NCBI RefSeq assembly: GCF_009928685.1
Contig: NZ_WWEO01000042.1
Coordinates: 558,001-622,000, forward strand
Direction: 5' to 3'
From: Mucilaginibacter agri
GTDB taxonomy: Bacteria > Bacteroidota > Bacteroidia > Sphingobacteriales > Sphingobacteriaceae
Length of the DNA stretch: 64,000 bases
Part shown: one piece after another, positions 16,005 through 25,674 of the stretch
Layout of the letters: the number at the start of each line of letters is the position of its first letter
Numbering within the stretch: position 1 is the stretch's first letter
Notes under the pieces: model-generated
The model's input: only the letters and a program-made list of their open reading frames with translations
Database searches by the model: none
Told to the model about the DNA's origin: nothing
Program-made: the position numbers and the translations under genes

Positions 16005-17345
16005 ATGATACATATTATCAATAAGCGGTTGTACATTTTACTGGGCCTGGTGCTGGTGGTAAACTGTGCATTTGCACAGCAGCAAAGCGCTGCAAGCGCC
16101 GCTGTAAACCTTGCCTTACCGCAGGTTTGGGAAAAAGCTGTACAATATAACAGAAGCATACAAATACAGCAGCTGCGCGTGCAAAGCAGCGACGAAGAAA
16201 TAAAAGATGCTAAAGCCGAACGTTTGCCAGATATTAAAGCAGAAGGCGAATATGCTTACGTAAGCAATATGCCCATGTTTGAAAACGGGATATTTCATAC
16301 ACCAACACAATACCCGGTATTGCATACCTATTACAAGGTTGGGGCTGATGCCTATTTTAACCTGTATGCCGGCGGTAAAACCGATCTGAAAATAGCAGAG
16401 CAAAAAACTATCCGGCAGATTAAAGAGGAGCAGAAGAATTTAACAGTTTCTGAAATTAAACTCCGTGCTTCTGGTTACTTCCTGGATCTGCAACGCAGCA
16501 TCATTTTTAAACAATTAATGCTAAACAATATTGCCGAACAGGAAAAGCAACTGGAGCGTATTAAGCAATTGCAAAAAAATGGCGTAGTATTAAAAAGCGA
16601 CGTGCTGCGTGCCGAGTTACAATTATCTAAACAAAAACTTACGCTTACCACCATCGAGAATGATATCGCGATAGCCAATCAAAAGCTCAATATTATGATC
16701 GGTCAGCCAGATGAATTGGTGGTTAATCCGATAAATACAACGTCTGCAGATTCGCTGGGCAGTAAGTCTTACGCCGATTACCTGGCCGATGCAAACGGTC
16801 ATTCCTTCCAGAACAAAATTTCGGAACAGGAAACCAATTTGCGCCGCCTTCAATTAAAAGATGTTAAGGCTAATCTTTCGCCTAAAATCGGTTTGTTTGC
16901 CAATTATGCTTATAGCTATCCACAGATCCAGTTTTTCCCTTACGGAGGGTACTTATATGGTTTGGGTATGGCAGGTGTTAGCGCATCGTTCCCGATCTCG
17001 GCATTTTACCATAACAAGCACAAAGTAAAAGCTTCAGAAATTGAAGTTAGGGCCCAGGAGGTGGAGCATGAAGACACGCAAGACAATGTAAGGCAACAGG
17101 TAAACGAAGCCTACCTGCGTTATAAAGAAGCTTTAAACCGTATAGATGTAGCCCAAACCAATATTAAACAGGCTGCCGAAAATTCAAGGATCATTAACAA
17201 CACATACTTTAATCAAACTTCGCTGGTAACCGATTTGCTCGAAGCCAACACGCAGCTATTGCAAACCCGTTTCGACCTGGCATCAGCACAAATAACTGCC
17301 CAAATGCAGTACTACAAATTACAAGAAGTTATAGGAAATCTTTAA
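16005..17345 (+). CDS. TolC-family outer-membrane protein
   Basis: The 446-residue product has a classical signal peptide (LYILLGLVLVVNCAFAQ) without a lipobox, unlike the OprM-type protein of the RND operon. Two OEP domains follow, with long coiled helices (VSEIKLRASGYFLDL, QLERIKQLQKNGVVLKSDV) and a C-terminal LLEANTQLLQTRFDLASAQI repeat. It should form the outer-membrane duct for the EmrA/EmrB-like pair encoded three bases and 1.07 kb downstream. The order TolC-adaptor-MFS, divergent from an AraC gene, is a common self-contained efflux layout in this phylum. Confidence 0.9.
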   Translation: MIHIINKRLYILLGLVLVVNCAFAQQQSAASAAVNLALPQVWEKAVQYNRSIQIQQLRVQSSDEEIKDAKAERLPDIKAEGEYAYVSNMPMFENGIFHTPTQYPVLHTYYKVGADAYFNLYAGGKTDLKIAEQKTIRQIKEEQKNLTVSEIKLRASGYFLDLQRSIIFKQLMLNNIAEQEKQLERIKQLQKNGVVLKSDVLRAELQLSKQKLTLTTIENDIAIANQKLNIMIGQPDELVVNPINTTSADSLGSKSYADYLADANGHSFQNKISEQETNLRRLQLKDVKANLSPKIGLFANYAYSYPQIQFFPYGGYLYGLGMAGVSASFPISAFYHNKHKVKASEIEVRAQEVEHEDTQDNVRQQVNEAYLRYKEALNRIDVAQTNIKQAAENSRIINNTYFNQTSLVTDLLEANTQLLQTRFDLASAQITAQMQYYKLQEVIGNL

Positions 17346-17348
17346 ACC

Positions 17349-18407
17349 ATGAGCACCTCTGAACAATATACCCAAACAGATAAACTAATTACCCGCATAA
17401 CGGCGTGGATAGCAGGTGTAATACTGCTTGGCCTCATCGTATGGGGAGCTATATCTTTATATAACTTATACCTGTACGAAGAAACCGACGACGCGCAGGT
17501 GCAAGAATACATTAACCCGGTAACAAGCCGCGTGTCGGGCTACATCCGCGATATTCGTTACGAAGAAAACCAGGAAGTTAAAAAAGGCGATACGCTGATT
17601 GTTATCGATAACAGCGAATACACCATACAACAACAAGAAGCCGAAGCGGCGTTGGCAAATGCACGTGCGCAGGTACAGGTTTTAAACAGCAGCATCGAAA
17701 CTTCTTCTAAAACTTCGCAGGTTAGCCAATCGCAAATTGCAGCCGCCAAAGCGAAGTTGCTAAACAAAGAACAGGATTACGACCGTTACAAAAAACTCTA
17801 CGAAGTAGAGTCAGCAACTAAACAACAACTGGAGAATGTTCAGGCTGCATTGGATATAGCAAAATCAGACTACCAGTCTGCTATGGAAAACTACCAGGCC
17901 TCGTTGTCGAAAGTAAACGATGCCCGTGTACAAAATGCCGTATTACAGGCTGAGATTAAAAGAAGGGAAGCCGTTGTTGGTCGTAATAAACTCAATGTTG
18001 ATTACACCATTATTACTGCGCCTTACAATGGTAAAATGGGTCGCCGGACTATACAACAAGGCCAAGCCATTACTGCGGGGCAAACTTTAGCCTTCATTGT
18101 AGATCAGGATGCGGGGAAATGGGTTATTGCCAATTTTAAAGAAACTCAGGTAAGACACATGGCCGTTGGCGATAATGCCGAGGTGGAAGCCGATGCTTAT
18201 CCCGGTCAAAAATTTAACGGTCGCATCGTGTCACTTTCTCCGGCTACGGGTTCTAGCTTTTCCTTATTGCCACCAGATAACTCTACCGGTAATTTTGTGA
18301 AGATTGTTCAGCGTATCCCGGTGCGGATCAGGTTAACGGATGCAGTAAATACTATCGAGCCGTTACGTGCAGGGATGAACACTAACGTTATCATCCGTAA
18401 AAAGTAA
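17349..18407 (+). CDS. EmrA/HlyD-type membrane fusion protein
   Basis: The product has 352 residues with one N-terminal transmembrane helix (WIAGVILLGLIVWGAISLY, about residues 20-38) and a large periplasmic part. The lipoyl halves are YEETDDAQVQEYINPVTSRV followed by VSGYIRDIRYEENQEVKKGD near 60, and YTIITAPYNGKMGRRTIQQG near 225. Between them is a long coiled-coil hairpin (residues 95-205). The DDAQV motif after the membrane anchor is typical of EmrA. It couples an MFS-type pump (next gene, four bases on) to the TolC-like protein upstream. Confidence 0.92.
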   Translation: MSTSEQYTQTDKLITRITAWIAGVILLGLIVWGAISLYNLYLYEETDDAQVQEYINPVTSRVSGYIRDIRYEENQEVKKGDTLIVIDNSEYTIQQQEAEAALANARAQVQVLNSSIETSSKTSQVSQSQIAAAKAKLLNKEQDYDRYKKLYEVESATKQQLENVQAALDIAKSDYQSAMENYQASLSKVNDARVQNAVLQAEIKRREAVVGRNKLNVDYTIITAPYNGKMGRRTIQQGQAITAGQTLAFIVDQDAGKWVIANFKETQVRHMAVGDNAEVEADAYPGQKFNGRIVSLSPATGSSFSLLPPDNSTGNFVKIVQRIPVRIRLTDAVNTIEPLRAGMNTNVIIRKK

Positions 18408-18411
18408 AGCC

Positions 18412-20013
18412 ATGAGCACAGGAAAAGCAATGCCGGTATTTAAAGGCTGGGCTTCCGAATGGCTCATTCGCGGGGCCATATTTATGGTCATCGTGCCATC
18501 GCTGGGTTTGTTCGGTTTATCAACAGCCAATGGCGGCGCAGCCGCAGGTTACTATGGTATCGAACCAGCCGATGTGCAATATTCTATGGTGATATTTTAT
18601 GCCGCTGTTGCCAGTTTCTTTGCGTTAGAGAGGCGGTTCTTCAGTTTTATAGCAGTTAAACAATATCTCATTATTTCTACAGCGGTGCAGGTAATCACAT
18701 CGTATATATGCTATAGCACACGTAACCTGCATGTACTTTTTGCCTTCCGTTTTATACAGGGTATGGCTAATTGCGCCAGTACAAGTATCTGTATTACCTT
18801 AATATTCAGCAGGCTTAAAAGCGAACGTGCCCGCGAGATCGGTTATTCGTTGTTTTACGGTCTGCTGCTTTGTATAACGCCGCTTACCACACTGGTAACC
18901 GCGTCGGTTGTTGATAATTTTAATTACAACGTACTGTATAAATTTATCATTTACTTTTATGTACCAGGTGCTATCCTGTTGTTCATCATGATGAATAATG
19001 TGAGGCTCGACAAGAAATTTCCGCTTTACCAGGTAGATTGGCCTAGCTTTATTATTTACGCCCTAATGCTGAGCCTTCTTGGTTATGTGCTATTGTATGG
19101 CCAGCAATATTATTGGTTTCAAGATCAACGCATTGTTTGGTCGGTTGTGGCAATCGGTGTTTTATTAGCCATCCACATTGTAAGGCAACTAAGCCTGAAA
19201 CGGCCTTATTTAACGCTGGAGGTTTTTAAATATCGAAATTTTGTGGTGGGTCTTACACTAATATTTCTGCTCTACATCTGCCGTGGTGCTTTGGGTATTA
19301 CAACCACTTATTTTGCCGCTGTTTTAGGCATGGACCCATTTCACGTGGCCGACATGCTGATCGCTAATATGGTTGGTATATTTCTGGGTGTAATCATCTC
19401 GTCACGTATGTTGCTAACGCATCGGCCTATACGCTTTATCCTGATGTTGGGGTTTAGCCTGATGCTCGTTTTCCATGTATGGATGTGCTTTTTGTTTAAC
19501 ATACAGGCTAACCCCTCCGAATTTATTATTCCGTTAATAGTGCAGGGATTAGGGGCGGGTATGCTGATGGCACCATTGATCATTTTCACGGTATCATCCG
19601 TGCCTGGTCATTTGGGTGGTACGGCTTCGGCTACCGGGGTATTCTTCAGGTTTGCCGGCTTTTGTTCTAGCATCGCCTTTATCAACTATTTTTCATTGTT
19701 TAAGCAGAGTGAGCACTTTAACCGTTTCCAACATTCTATCTCCGATGTGGATGCCGCTACAGTGCAGCGGGTTGCCGGTTACAAACAAGCATTAATGGGT
19801 CGTGGCATGGCTGCCGACCAGGCCGCTAAAGCCGCCAACGGTTTAGTAACACGCTCGGTAAACGCACAAACTTTAATGCGGTACAGTATGGACTATTACC
19901 AGTTAATCAGCTGGGTAATATTGGTGGTTATCTTGCTGATAGCCATTTATCCTTACATCAACCGCACCAAAATTAATCTTACGGATAATCAGCCAGCTCC
20001 GGCTTCTTATTAA
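18412..20013 (+). CDS. MFS exporter, EmrB-like (14 predicted helices)
   Basis: The 533-residue protein has about fourteen hydrophobic segments, consistent with the DHA2-type drug/proton antiporters, and a helix-4-like FRFIQGMANCASTS motif near residue 115. The usual opening motif of DHA2 proteins is less clear here than in the other MFS pump of the window (51024-52568), so this is a divergent member. It pairs with EmrA- and TolC-like partners upstream to form a tripartite exporter spanning both membranes. The substrate is unknown. A terminator follows 21 bases after the stop. Confidence 0.85.
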   Translation: MSTGKAMPVFKGWASEWLIRGAIFMVIVPSLGLFGLSTANGGAAAGYYGIEPADVQYSMVIFYAAVASFFALERRFFSFIAVKQYLIISTAVQVITSYICYSTRNLHVLFAFRFIQGMANCASTSICITLIFSRLKSERAREIGYSLFYGLLLCITPLTTLVTASVVDNFNYNVLYKFIIYFYVPGAILLFIMMNNVRLDKKFPLYQVDWPSFIIYALMLSLLGYVLLYGQQYYWFQDQRIVWSVVAIGVLLAIHIVRQLSLKRPYLTLEVFKYRNFVVGLTLIFLLYICRGALGITTTYFAAVLGMDPFHVADMLIANMVGIFLGVIISSRMLLTHRPIRFILMLGFSLMLVFHVWMCFLFNIQANPSEFIIPLIVQGLGAGMLMAPLIIFTVSSVPGHLGGTASATGVFFRFAGFCSSIAFINYFSLFKQSEHFNRFQHSISDVDAATVQRVAGYKQALMGRGMAADQAAKAANGLVTRSVNAQTLMRYSMDYYQLISWVILVVILLIAIYPYINRTKINLTDNQPAPASY

Positions 20014-20034
20014 TACTACAAACTAAAACTAAAC

Positions 20035-20069
20035 AAAAAAGGTGGTGAGCGTTTGCTCATCACCTTTTT
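20035..20069. terminator. Bidirectional terminator between exporter operon and DUF3347 gene
   Basis: The stem GGTGGTGAGC (20041-20050) and GCTCATCACC (20055-20064), with one G-T pair and a GTTT loop, is flanked by an A6 run and a T5 run. It lies between two convergent genes and can end both transcripts. Confidence 0.88.
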
Positions 20070-20095
20070 AATTATTTATTGCTTAATACTTCGGC

Positions 20096-20602
20096 TTATT
20101 TAGCTGCCGGTTTCAAAGTAGCTTTAACTTCGCCGCAATCCATCATCGTTTTGCCATAGTAGGGGTTTTCGATAGTTTGCTTTTCGCTTAACCAGTAGGC
20201 TTTTTTCATTGGGCAATACTGCTGATAAAGTACCGTGCTGTTTGCTTTTAAACCGCTTAATACGGTGTACATATTTTTAGATAAGCTTTCAAAATGTTCG
20301 CGCTGGTGGTCTAACGCATCACTTTCGCTAATGTGGCGGCTGTCGAACTTTAATTTCTCTAAATTGGCAGATAGTAGTTTCTGCTGATCTGGTTTTAAAG
20401 TCTTGTCAACCGGGGCAGATAATACCGTAAGCAGCGCAGCGGCTTTGGTCTTAGCAGCCTTAACATCGCTCATTACCAGTGCATTTTTTAGGCCTAAGTA
20501 TGCCTGTGCAATTTTATCAACAGATGTATTAGCCTGTGCATTGGCAACTAGTACAATGCACACCAGTATTAAGGATAGGGAAAGTGTTTTTATTGTTTTC
20601 AT
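20096..20602 (-). CDS. DUF3347-domain exported protein
   Basis: The product has 168 residues with a clear signal peptide (LSLSLILVCIVLVANAQ). The mature part has the DUF3347 pattern: an N-terminal helical region (AQAYLGLKNALVMSDVKAAK), HQREHFESLSKNMY near residue 104 and the C-terminal QYCPMKKAYWLS, NPYYGKTMMDCGEV block. In other proteins this domain occurs next to copper and cation efflux systems or at the end of CusB-like adaptors, and the C/M-rich C-terminus may bind a metal. Here it stands alone with no copper genes nearby, so a metal role is only an inference. Confidence 0.85.
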   Translation of the reverse strand: MKTIKTLSLSLILVCIVLVANAQANTSVDKIAQAYLGLKNALVMSDVKAAKTKAAALLTVLSAPVDKTLKPDQQKLLSANLEKLKFDSRHISESDALDHQREHFESLSKNMYTVLSGLKANSTVLYQQYCPMKKAYWLSEKQTIENPYYGKTMMDCGEVKATLKPAAK

Positions 20603-20722
20603 ACTTTATGGTAATGATAATGATATAGAATTATTCTCCCAAATTTAGAAATTACAATAACATTTAACCAACAACATTACAACACTTGCTATGCTTCGCA
20701 AATTGCATATCTTAGCATCAGC

Positions 20723-22048
20723 ATGCAAGCTAAAAACAACCCTAAAACCATCCGCGCCTGGGCCATGTTCGACTGGGCCAACTCATCGTATAACCTGGTA
20801 ATTACATCCACCATTTTTCCGGCATATTTTACGGCAATAACTACCACCAAAGAGCACGGCGATGTGGTTACCTTTTTTGGCTACAAGGTAATTAACACGG
20901 CCCTTTCTGATTATGTGTTGGCTGCAGCCTACCTGCTGGTTGTGCTCATGCTGCCCATCCTAACCTCTATTGCCGATTATAAAGGCAACAAGAAAAGCTA
21001 TATGCGTTTTTTTACGTTGATGGGAGGATTGGCTTGCTGTTGTTTATACTTCTTCAAGCTCGATACCTTAAATATGAGCATGATCTTCTTCGGGATAGCA
21101 GCTATTGGTTATTGCGGAGGTTTTGTGTTCTATAATTCGTACCTACCGCAAATTGCTACTTTAGATAAGCAGGATTCGGTTAGCGCCAAAGGCTTTACTT
21201 ATGGCTATATTGGTAGCGTTATTCTCCAGATTATTTGCTTTGTAATTGTGTTGAAACCTGAGTTATTTGGTATCACAGATGGCGGTCTACCTGCCCGTAT
21301 TTCTTTTTTACTGGTAGGGGTGTGGTGGATTGGTTTCGCCCAAATACCGTTCGCATTTTTGCCTAAGGGCGAACCTAACGCATCTGTATCTCACAAATAC
21401 AACGTAATTAGTGGTGGTTTTGAAGAGCTGGGTCATGTTTGGCAAAAATTACGCGCAATGCCGCTGCTTAAACGTTATTTACCAGCGTTTTTCTTTTACT
21501 CTATGGGGGTACAAACCATTATGCTGGTGGCAGCTAACTTCGGCGCCAAAGAGTTGAATTTGCCACAGACGAGTTTAATAGCAGTTATTTTAGTAATTCA
21601 GCTGGTTGCAATCGGCGGTGCTACACTGATGTCGCGACTATCAGATAAATATGGCAACGTTAGAGTGCTTATTGGTGTAGTGGCTCTTTGGATAGCAGTG
21701 TGTATATCTGCTTATTTAATTACCAGCGCTACACAGTTTTATATGCTGGCTGTAGTAGTAGGTTTGGTAATGGGCGGCATCCAATCTTTATCTCGTTCCA
21801 CTTATTCTAAATATTTGCCACAGGATATTACCGATACCGCATCCTATTTTAGTTTTTACGACGTAACAGAAAAGCTGGCCATTGTTATAGGTCTGTTCTG
21901 CTTCGGTTTTATCGAATCATTAACCCACAGTATGCGTAATTCGGCCCTGATATTGGGAGTGTTTTTTATAATCGGATTGATTTTATTGTTTTCCTTGCTA
22001 TCGGCAGAACGGAAAAGTCATAAAAATTCTGAAATTAGCGGTTTGTAA
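20723..22048 (+). CDS. MFS transporter of the UMF1 / Atg22-like family
   Basis: The 441-residue product has twelve hydrophobic segments and the diagnostic opening RAWAMFDWANSSYNLVITST. Further family-like blocks are FYNSYLPQIA near residue 137 and GGIQSLSRSTYSKYLPQ near 350. The family is related to the fungal vacuolar amino-acid exporter Atg22; bacterial substrates are mostly uncharacterised. It lies 12 bases upstream of a LutA-like gene and is probably co-transcribed with it, which hints at a small organic acid or amino acid, but this is not proven. Confidence 0.88.
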   Translation: MQAKNNPKTIRAWAMFDWANSSYNLVITSTIFPAYFTAITTTKEHGDVVTFFGYKVINTALSDYVLAAAYLLVVLMLPILTSIADYKGNKKSYMRFFTLMGGLACCCLYFFKLDTLNMSMIFFGIAAIGYCGGFVFYNSYLPQIATLDKQDSVSAKGFTYGYIGSVILQIICFVIVLKPELFGITDGGLPARISFLLVGVWWIGFAQIPFAFLPKGEPNASVSHKYNVISGGFEELGHVWQKLRAMPLLKRYLPAFFFYSMGVQTIMLVAANFGAKELNLPQTSLIAVILVIQLVAIGGATLMSRLSDKYGNVRVLIGVVALWIAVCISAYLITSATQFYMLAVVVGLVMGGIQSLSRSTYSKYLPQDITDTASYFSFYDVTEKLAIVIGLFCFGFIESLTHSMRNSALILGVFFIIGLILLFSLLSAERKSHKNSEISGL

Positions 22049-22060
22049 TTTATTAGGCTG

Positions 22061-22789
22061 ATGAAGGTTGAGTTATTTATCCCGTGCTTTATTGATCAAA
22101 TGTATCCCGATACGGCTTTTAATACTGTTAAGGTATTAGAGAAAGCAGGTTGCACGGTAAAATATAACACAGCTCAAACCTGTTGCGGTCAGCCGGCTTT
22201 TAACGCTGGTTTTTGGGACGAAGCTAAAGCCATCGGCAGTAAATTTCTGGACGATTTTTCGGCTGATGGTGTTATTGTATCACCCTCGGCATCCTGTACT
22301 GGCATGGTACGCAGTTACTACAACGACCTGTTTACCAACACGGCCGTACACAACAAATGCCGCGCGGTACAAGGAAATATCTACGAGCTTTCAGACTTTT
22401 TAATCAACATCCTCAATGTAGATTATTTTGGTGCGGAACTAGAAGGTCGTGCCGTTTACCACGATAGCTGCAGTGCCCTTCGCGAATGTAAGATCAAAGC
22501 TGAACCTCGCCAATTATTGGAAAAAGTTCACGGACTGGAGTTGGTTGAACTACCCGACAACGAAACCTGCTGTGGTTTTGGCGGAACGTTTGCCGTTAAG
22601 TTCGATGCCATATCCAGCGCTATGGCACAACAGAAGGTAGACCACGCCTTATCTGTAAATGCCGATTACATTATATCTACCGACGCCTCGTGCCTACTGC
22701 ACCTGCAAAGCTATATCGATAAGCAACAACTCCCTTTAAAGACCATGCACATAGCTGATGTGCTTGCCGGTGGCTGGGGAAATATATAG
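22061..22789 (+). CDS. LutA/LldE-like (Fe-S)-associated oxidoreductase subunit
   Basis: The product has 242 residues with two cysteine-rich CCG domains: FIPCFIDQMYPD with TCCGQPAFNAG in the first, and YHDSCSALREC with ETCCGFGGTFAV in the second. This is the complete layout of LutA/LldE, which with LutB and LutC oxidises L-lactate to pyruvate. CCG domains bind non-canonical 4Fe-4S clusters in heterodisulfide reductases. LutB and LutC are not next to it, which is unusual; the close neighbour is a UMF1 MFS carrier. It may act with partners encoded elsewhere. Confidence 0.85.
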   Translation: MKVELFIPCFIDQMYPDTAFNTVKVLEKAGCTVKYNTAQTCCGQPAFNAGFWDEAKAIGSKFLDDFSADGVIVSPSASCTGMVRSYYNDLFTNTAVHNKCRAVQGNIYELSDFLINILNVDYFGAELEGRAVYHDSCSALRECKIKAEPRQLLEKVHGLELVELPDNETCCGFGGTFAVKFDAISSAMAQQKVDHALSVNADYIISTDASCLLHLQSYIDKQQLPLKTMHIADVLAGGWGNI

Positions 22790-22903
22790 GAGAGATTTTG
22801 GAATTCGGATGTTCGATTTCCGATTTTTTGAGATCCAACTGAAAATTCTTTAGTGAATTAATATTTGAGTGGCTAACTTTAAGCATCCTGTCACGATATT
22901 TCT

Positions 22904-23626
22904 ATGAAATCCGATCTAGACGAATTAATAGCTGAGTTAGAGTTCGAAAAGCAGTTGATCCAAAAGTCAATTGACGATTGCGTTAAAGACGAAGACTATC
23001 TAAATGCCCACCACAATTACCAAGCCCGTAATAAACTTAACAGAGAGTTAGAGACGCTCTATAAATTGAGAGATCCGCTATATTTCGAAAAGGAACATAT
23101 ATTAAGAATTTTGGATATGTATAAATATTCGTCATTACGAATGGGCAGGTTTGACGATAGATTTCTGTCTGAAAACCGTCAGAAGAGCATTCGTGACGAA
23201 GAAGAAAAGCTTAATAGGCTCAATCAACAGAAATACACATATTACGACGGACAGGAAATAGATAACGCGTTGTTTGATCTTTATAAAGGGAAACTCGCAG
23301 GGTTTAAATTATATATCAATCAACAAGAAAATATCTATTTTGAATTTAGCTTAAACAACCACCAAAATCTACTCATCTCTATTGATGCGTCAGTTGAGGC
23401 GCAACAGTATATGGCCGCTAAGAGTCCGTTGCTGTTTTTTAAAACAAAAGGGTTTAAGATAAATGAAGTTAATAATAAGCTTAATTATTTATATGATAAG
23501 CCTTTCAAAGACGCTACTACGATAAAAGAATTACTAGCGCAAATTATTTTTAAGCTCTATAATGCTAGTATTCAGGCTCCGTTTATCGAGTTAATTTATC
23601 CAGATCATTTAAATAGTATCGGTTAA
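22904..23626 (+). CDS. Hypothetical protein with N-terminal coiled coil
   Basis: The 240-residue product has no signal peptide or membrane segment. The first 100 residues are strongly charged and helical (DLDELIAELEFEKQLIQKSI, RNKLNRELETLYKLRD) and likely form a coiled coil. The second half looks alpha/beta (KLAGFKLYINQQENIYFEF). Base composition is visibly richer in A+T than that of the flanking genes, which may point to recent acquisition. No family is recognised. It has its own 114-base upstream gap and precedes the thrS promoter. Confidence 0.65.
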   Translation: MKSDLDELIAELEFEKQLIQKSIDDCVKDEDYLNAHHNYQARNKLNRELETLYKLRDPLYFEKEHILRILDMYKYSSLRMGRFDDRFLSENRQKSIRDEEEKLNRLNQQKYTYYDGQEIDNALFDLYKGKLAGFKLYINQQENIYFEFSLNNHQNLLISIDASVEAQQYMAAKSPLLFFKTKGFKINEVNNKLNYLYDKPFKDATTIKELLAQIIFKLYNASIQAPFIELIYPDHLNSIG

Positions 23627-23666
23627 ATCATCTTCGGCAATCAGTAAAAATCCCCCTAAAAAATCG

Positions 23667-23674
23667 TATCTTTG
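23667..23674 (+). promoter_or_regulatory. Bacteroidota -7 promoter element for thrS operon
   Basis: TATCTTTG matches the consensus TAnnTTTG exactly, in the common context TCGTATCTTTGTAG. It lies 73 bases before the thrS ATG. Transcription starting a few bases downstream would give a leader of about 65 bases. A -33 element is not obvious. Confidence 0.65.
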
Positions 23675-23686
23675 TAGCTCGAAATA

Positions 23687-23705
23687 AATCACTTAGTAGG
23701 TGATT
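23687..23705 (+). promoter_or_regulatory. Leader hairpin before thrS
   Basis: AATCAC and GTGATT form a six-base perfect stem around a seven-base loop (TTAGTAG), inside the short predicted thrS leader. Threonyl-tRNA synthetase mRNA leaders are autoregulated in some bacteria. This stem is short and shows no threonine anticodon in the loop, so a regulatory role is only a possibility. Confidence 0.3.
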
Positions 23706-23747
23706 GATTATCTTAATATTTTATAGAACAATAAATCATAGTTGTAG

Positions 23748-25673
23748 ATGATTAACATTACACTTCCCGATGGATCCGTTCGTCAGTATGACAAGGGTAT
23801 CTCATCCATGCAAATTGCACAATCCATTTCCGAAGGTTTAGCGCGTAACGTGCTGGCTGCCGAAGTTAACGGCCAGGTATGGGATGCAAGCCGTCCGATT
23901 GAAGAAGATTCGAACGTAAAATTATTAACCTGGAACGACGATGCCGGTAAATCAACCTTCTGGCACTCATCCGCCCACTTAATGGCCGAAGCCTTAGAAG
24001 CGCTTTATCCGGGTACCAAATTTGGTATCGGTCCGGCTATTGAAACCGGTTTTTATTACGATGTGGATTTCGGCGATCAGGAATTTTCTTCAGATCATTT
24101 TAAGCAGATCGAAGATAAAATGCTGGAACTGGCTAAGGCTAAAGAGGAGTTTATCCGCAAGCCGGTTAGCAAAGCAGACGCTATTGAATATTTTACCGAA
24201 AAAGGCGACGAATACAAGCTGGACCTGATTAAGGACCTGCCCGATGGTTCGATCACTTTTTATTCGCAAGGCGATTTTACCGACTTGTGCCGCGGTCCGC
24301 ATATCCCTAATACTGGTTTCATTAAGGCAATTAAGCTGATGAATACTGCCGGTGCATACTGGCGTGGCGATGAAACCCGCAAACAATTAACCCGTATTTA
24401 CGGTGTTACATTCCCTAAGTCGAGCGAACTTACCGAATATCTGCGTGTTATTGAAGAGGCAAAAAAACGTGACCACCGTAAATTGGGTAAGGAGCTTGAG
24501 CTTTTTGCATTCTCTGAAAAAGTAGGTATGGGCTTGCCATTGTGGTTACCAAAAGGTACTGCACTGCGTGAGCGTTTGGTTAACTTCTTGCAACGTGCAC
24601 AGGTTAAAAGCGGTTACGAGCAAGTAATTACGCCGCACATTGGGCATAAAAACCTGTATGTAACTTCTGGTCACTACGAGAAGTACGGTAAGGATAGCTT
24701 TCAGCCGATAAAAACCCCGCAGGAAGGAGAGGAGTTCTTCTTAAAACCGATGAACTGCCCGCACCACTGTGAGATCTATAAAACCAAACCACGCTCTTAT
24801 AAAGACCTTCCGGTTCGTTATGCAGAGTTTGGTACCGTATACCGTTACGAGCAAAGCGGCGAGTTGCACGGTTTAACCCGTGTACGTGGCTTTACTCAGG
24901 ATGATGCGCACTTGTTCTGCCGCCCCGATCAGGTTAAAGAGGAGTTTATGAAGGTTATCGACCTTGTACTGTATGTTTTCTCGGCCCTGGGCTTTGAAGA
25001 TTATACCGCACAAGTATCATTACGCGACCCGGATAACAAATCTAAATATATTGGTAGCGACGAAAACTGGGCTTTAGCCGAGGCTGCAATCATTGAAGCT
25101 GCTGAAGAAAAAGGGTTACGCACCGTGGTAGAGTATGGTGAAGCTGCCTTCTATGGCCCTAAGCTAGACTTTATGGTGAAAGATGCTTTAGGCCGTAAAT
25201 GGCAGTTAGGTACCATCCAAGTAGATTATAACCTGCCAGAGCGTTTTGAGCTGGAGTATACAGGTAGCGACAACCTGAAACACAGACCGGTAATGATCCA
25301 CCGTGCGCCATTTGGCTCACTGGAGCGTTTTGTGGCTGTTTTGATAGAGCATTGCGCCGGTAACTTCCCGTTGTGGTTATCGCCAGATCAATTTATTATT
25401 CTGCCTATATCAGAAAAATTTGAAGATTATGCAAAAAATCTTTCAGATGAACTAAAAAATTCCGATATTCGCGGGCTAATTGATTTCCGTGACGAGAAGA
25501 TTGGTAGAAAGATCAGAGACGCCGAAGTCAAAAAGATCCCTTATATGTTAATAGTGGGCGAAAAGGAAGCTGCCGAGGGCACAATTTCAGTTCGTAAACA
25601 CGGTGTAGGCGATTTGGGAAGTTTAACGATTGAGGATTTTAAACAACAATTAATTAAAGAAACAACAGTATAA
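23748..25673 (+). CDS. thrS: Threonine-tRNA ligase
   Basis: The 641-residue length fits the bacterial enzyme. Domains in order are the N-terminal TGS domain ([19 protein letters not shown]), the editing domain with [11 protein letters not shown] near residue 73 and [10 protein letters not shown] near 182, the class II catalytic core with NCPHHCEIY near 337, the motif 2 region [18 protein letters not shown] near 366 and motif 3 [11 protein letters not shown] near 514, and the C-terminal anticodon-binding domain. It charges tRNA-Thr. It heads the conserved operon thrS-infC-rpmI-rplT and has a good TAnnTTTG promoter element upstream. Confidence 0.97.
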   Translation: MINITLPDGSVRQYDKGISSMQIAQSISEGLARNVLAAEVNGQVWDASRPIEEDSNVKLLTWNDDAGKSTFWHSSAHLMAEALEALYPGTKFGIGPAIETGFYYDVDFGDQEFSSDHFKQIEDKMLELAKAKEEFIRKPVSKADAIEYFTEKGDEYKLDLIKDLPDGSITFYSQGDFTDLCRGPHIPNTGFIKAIKLMNTAGAYWRGDETRKQLTRIYGVTFPKSSELTEYLRVIEEAKKRDHRKLGKELELFAFSEKVGMGLPLWLPKGTALRERLVNFLQRAQVKSGYEQVITPHIGHKNLYVTSGHYEKYGKDSFQPIKTPQEGEEFFLKPMNCPHHCEIYKTKPRSYKDLPVRYAEFGTVYRYEQSGELHGLTRVRGFTQDDAHLFCRPDQVKEEFMKVIDLVLYVFSALGFEDYTAQVSLRDPDNKSKYIGSDENWALAEAAIIEAAEEKGLRTVVEYGEAAFYGPKLDFMVKDALGRKWQLGTIQVDYNLPERFELEYTGSDNLKHRPVMIHRAPFGSLERFVAVLIEHCAGNFPLWLSPDQFIILPISEKFEDYAKNLSDELKNSDIRGLIDFRDEKIGRKIRDAEVKKIPYMLIVGEKEAAEGTISVRKHGVGDLGSLTIEDFKQQLIKETTV

Positions 25674-25674
25674 C

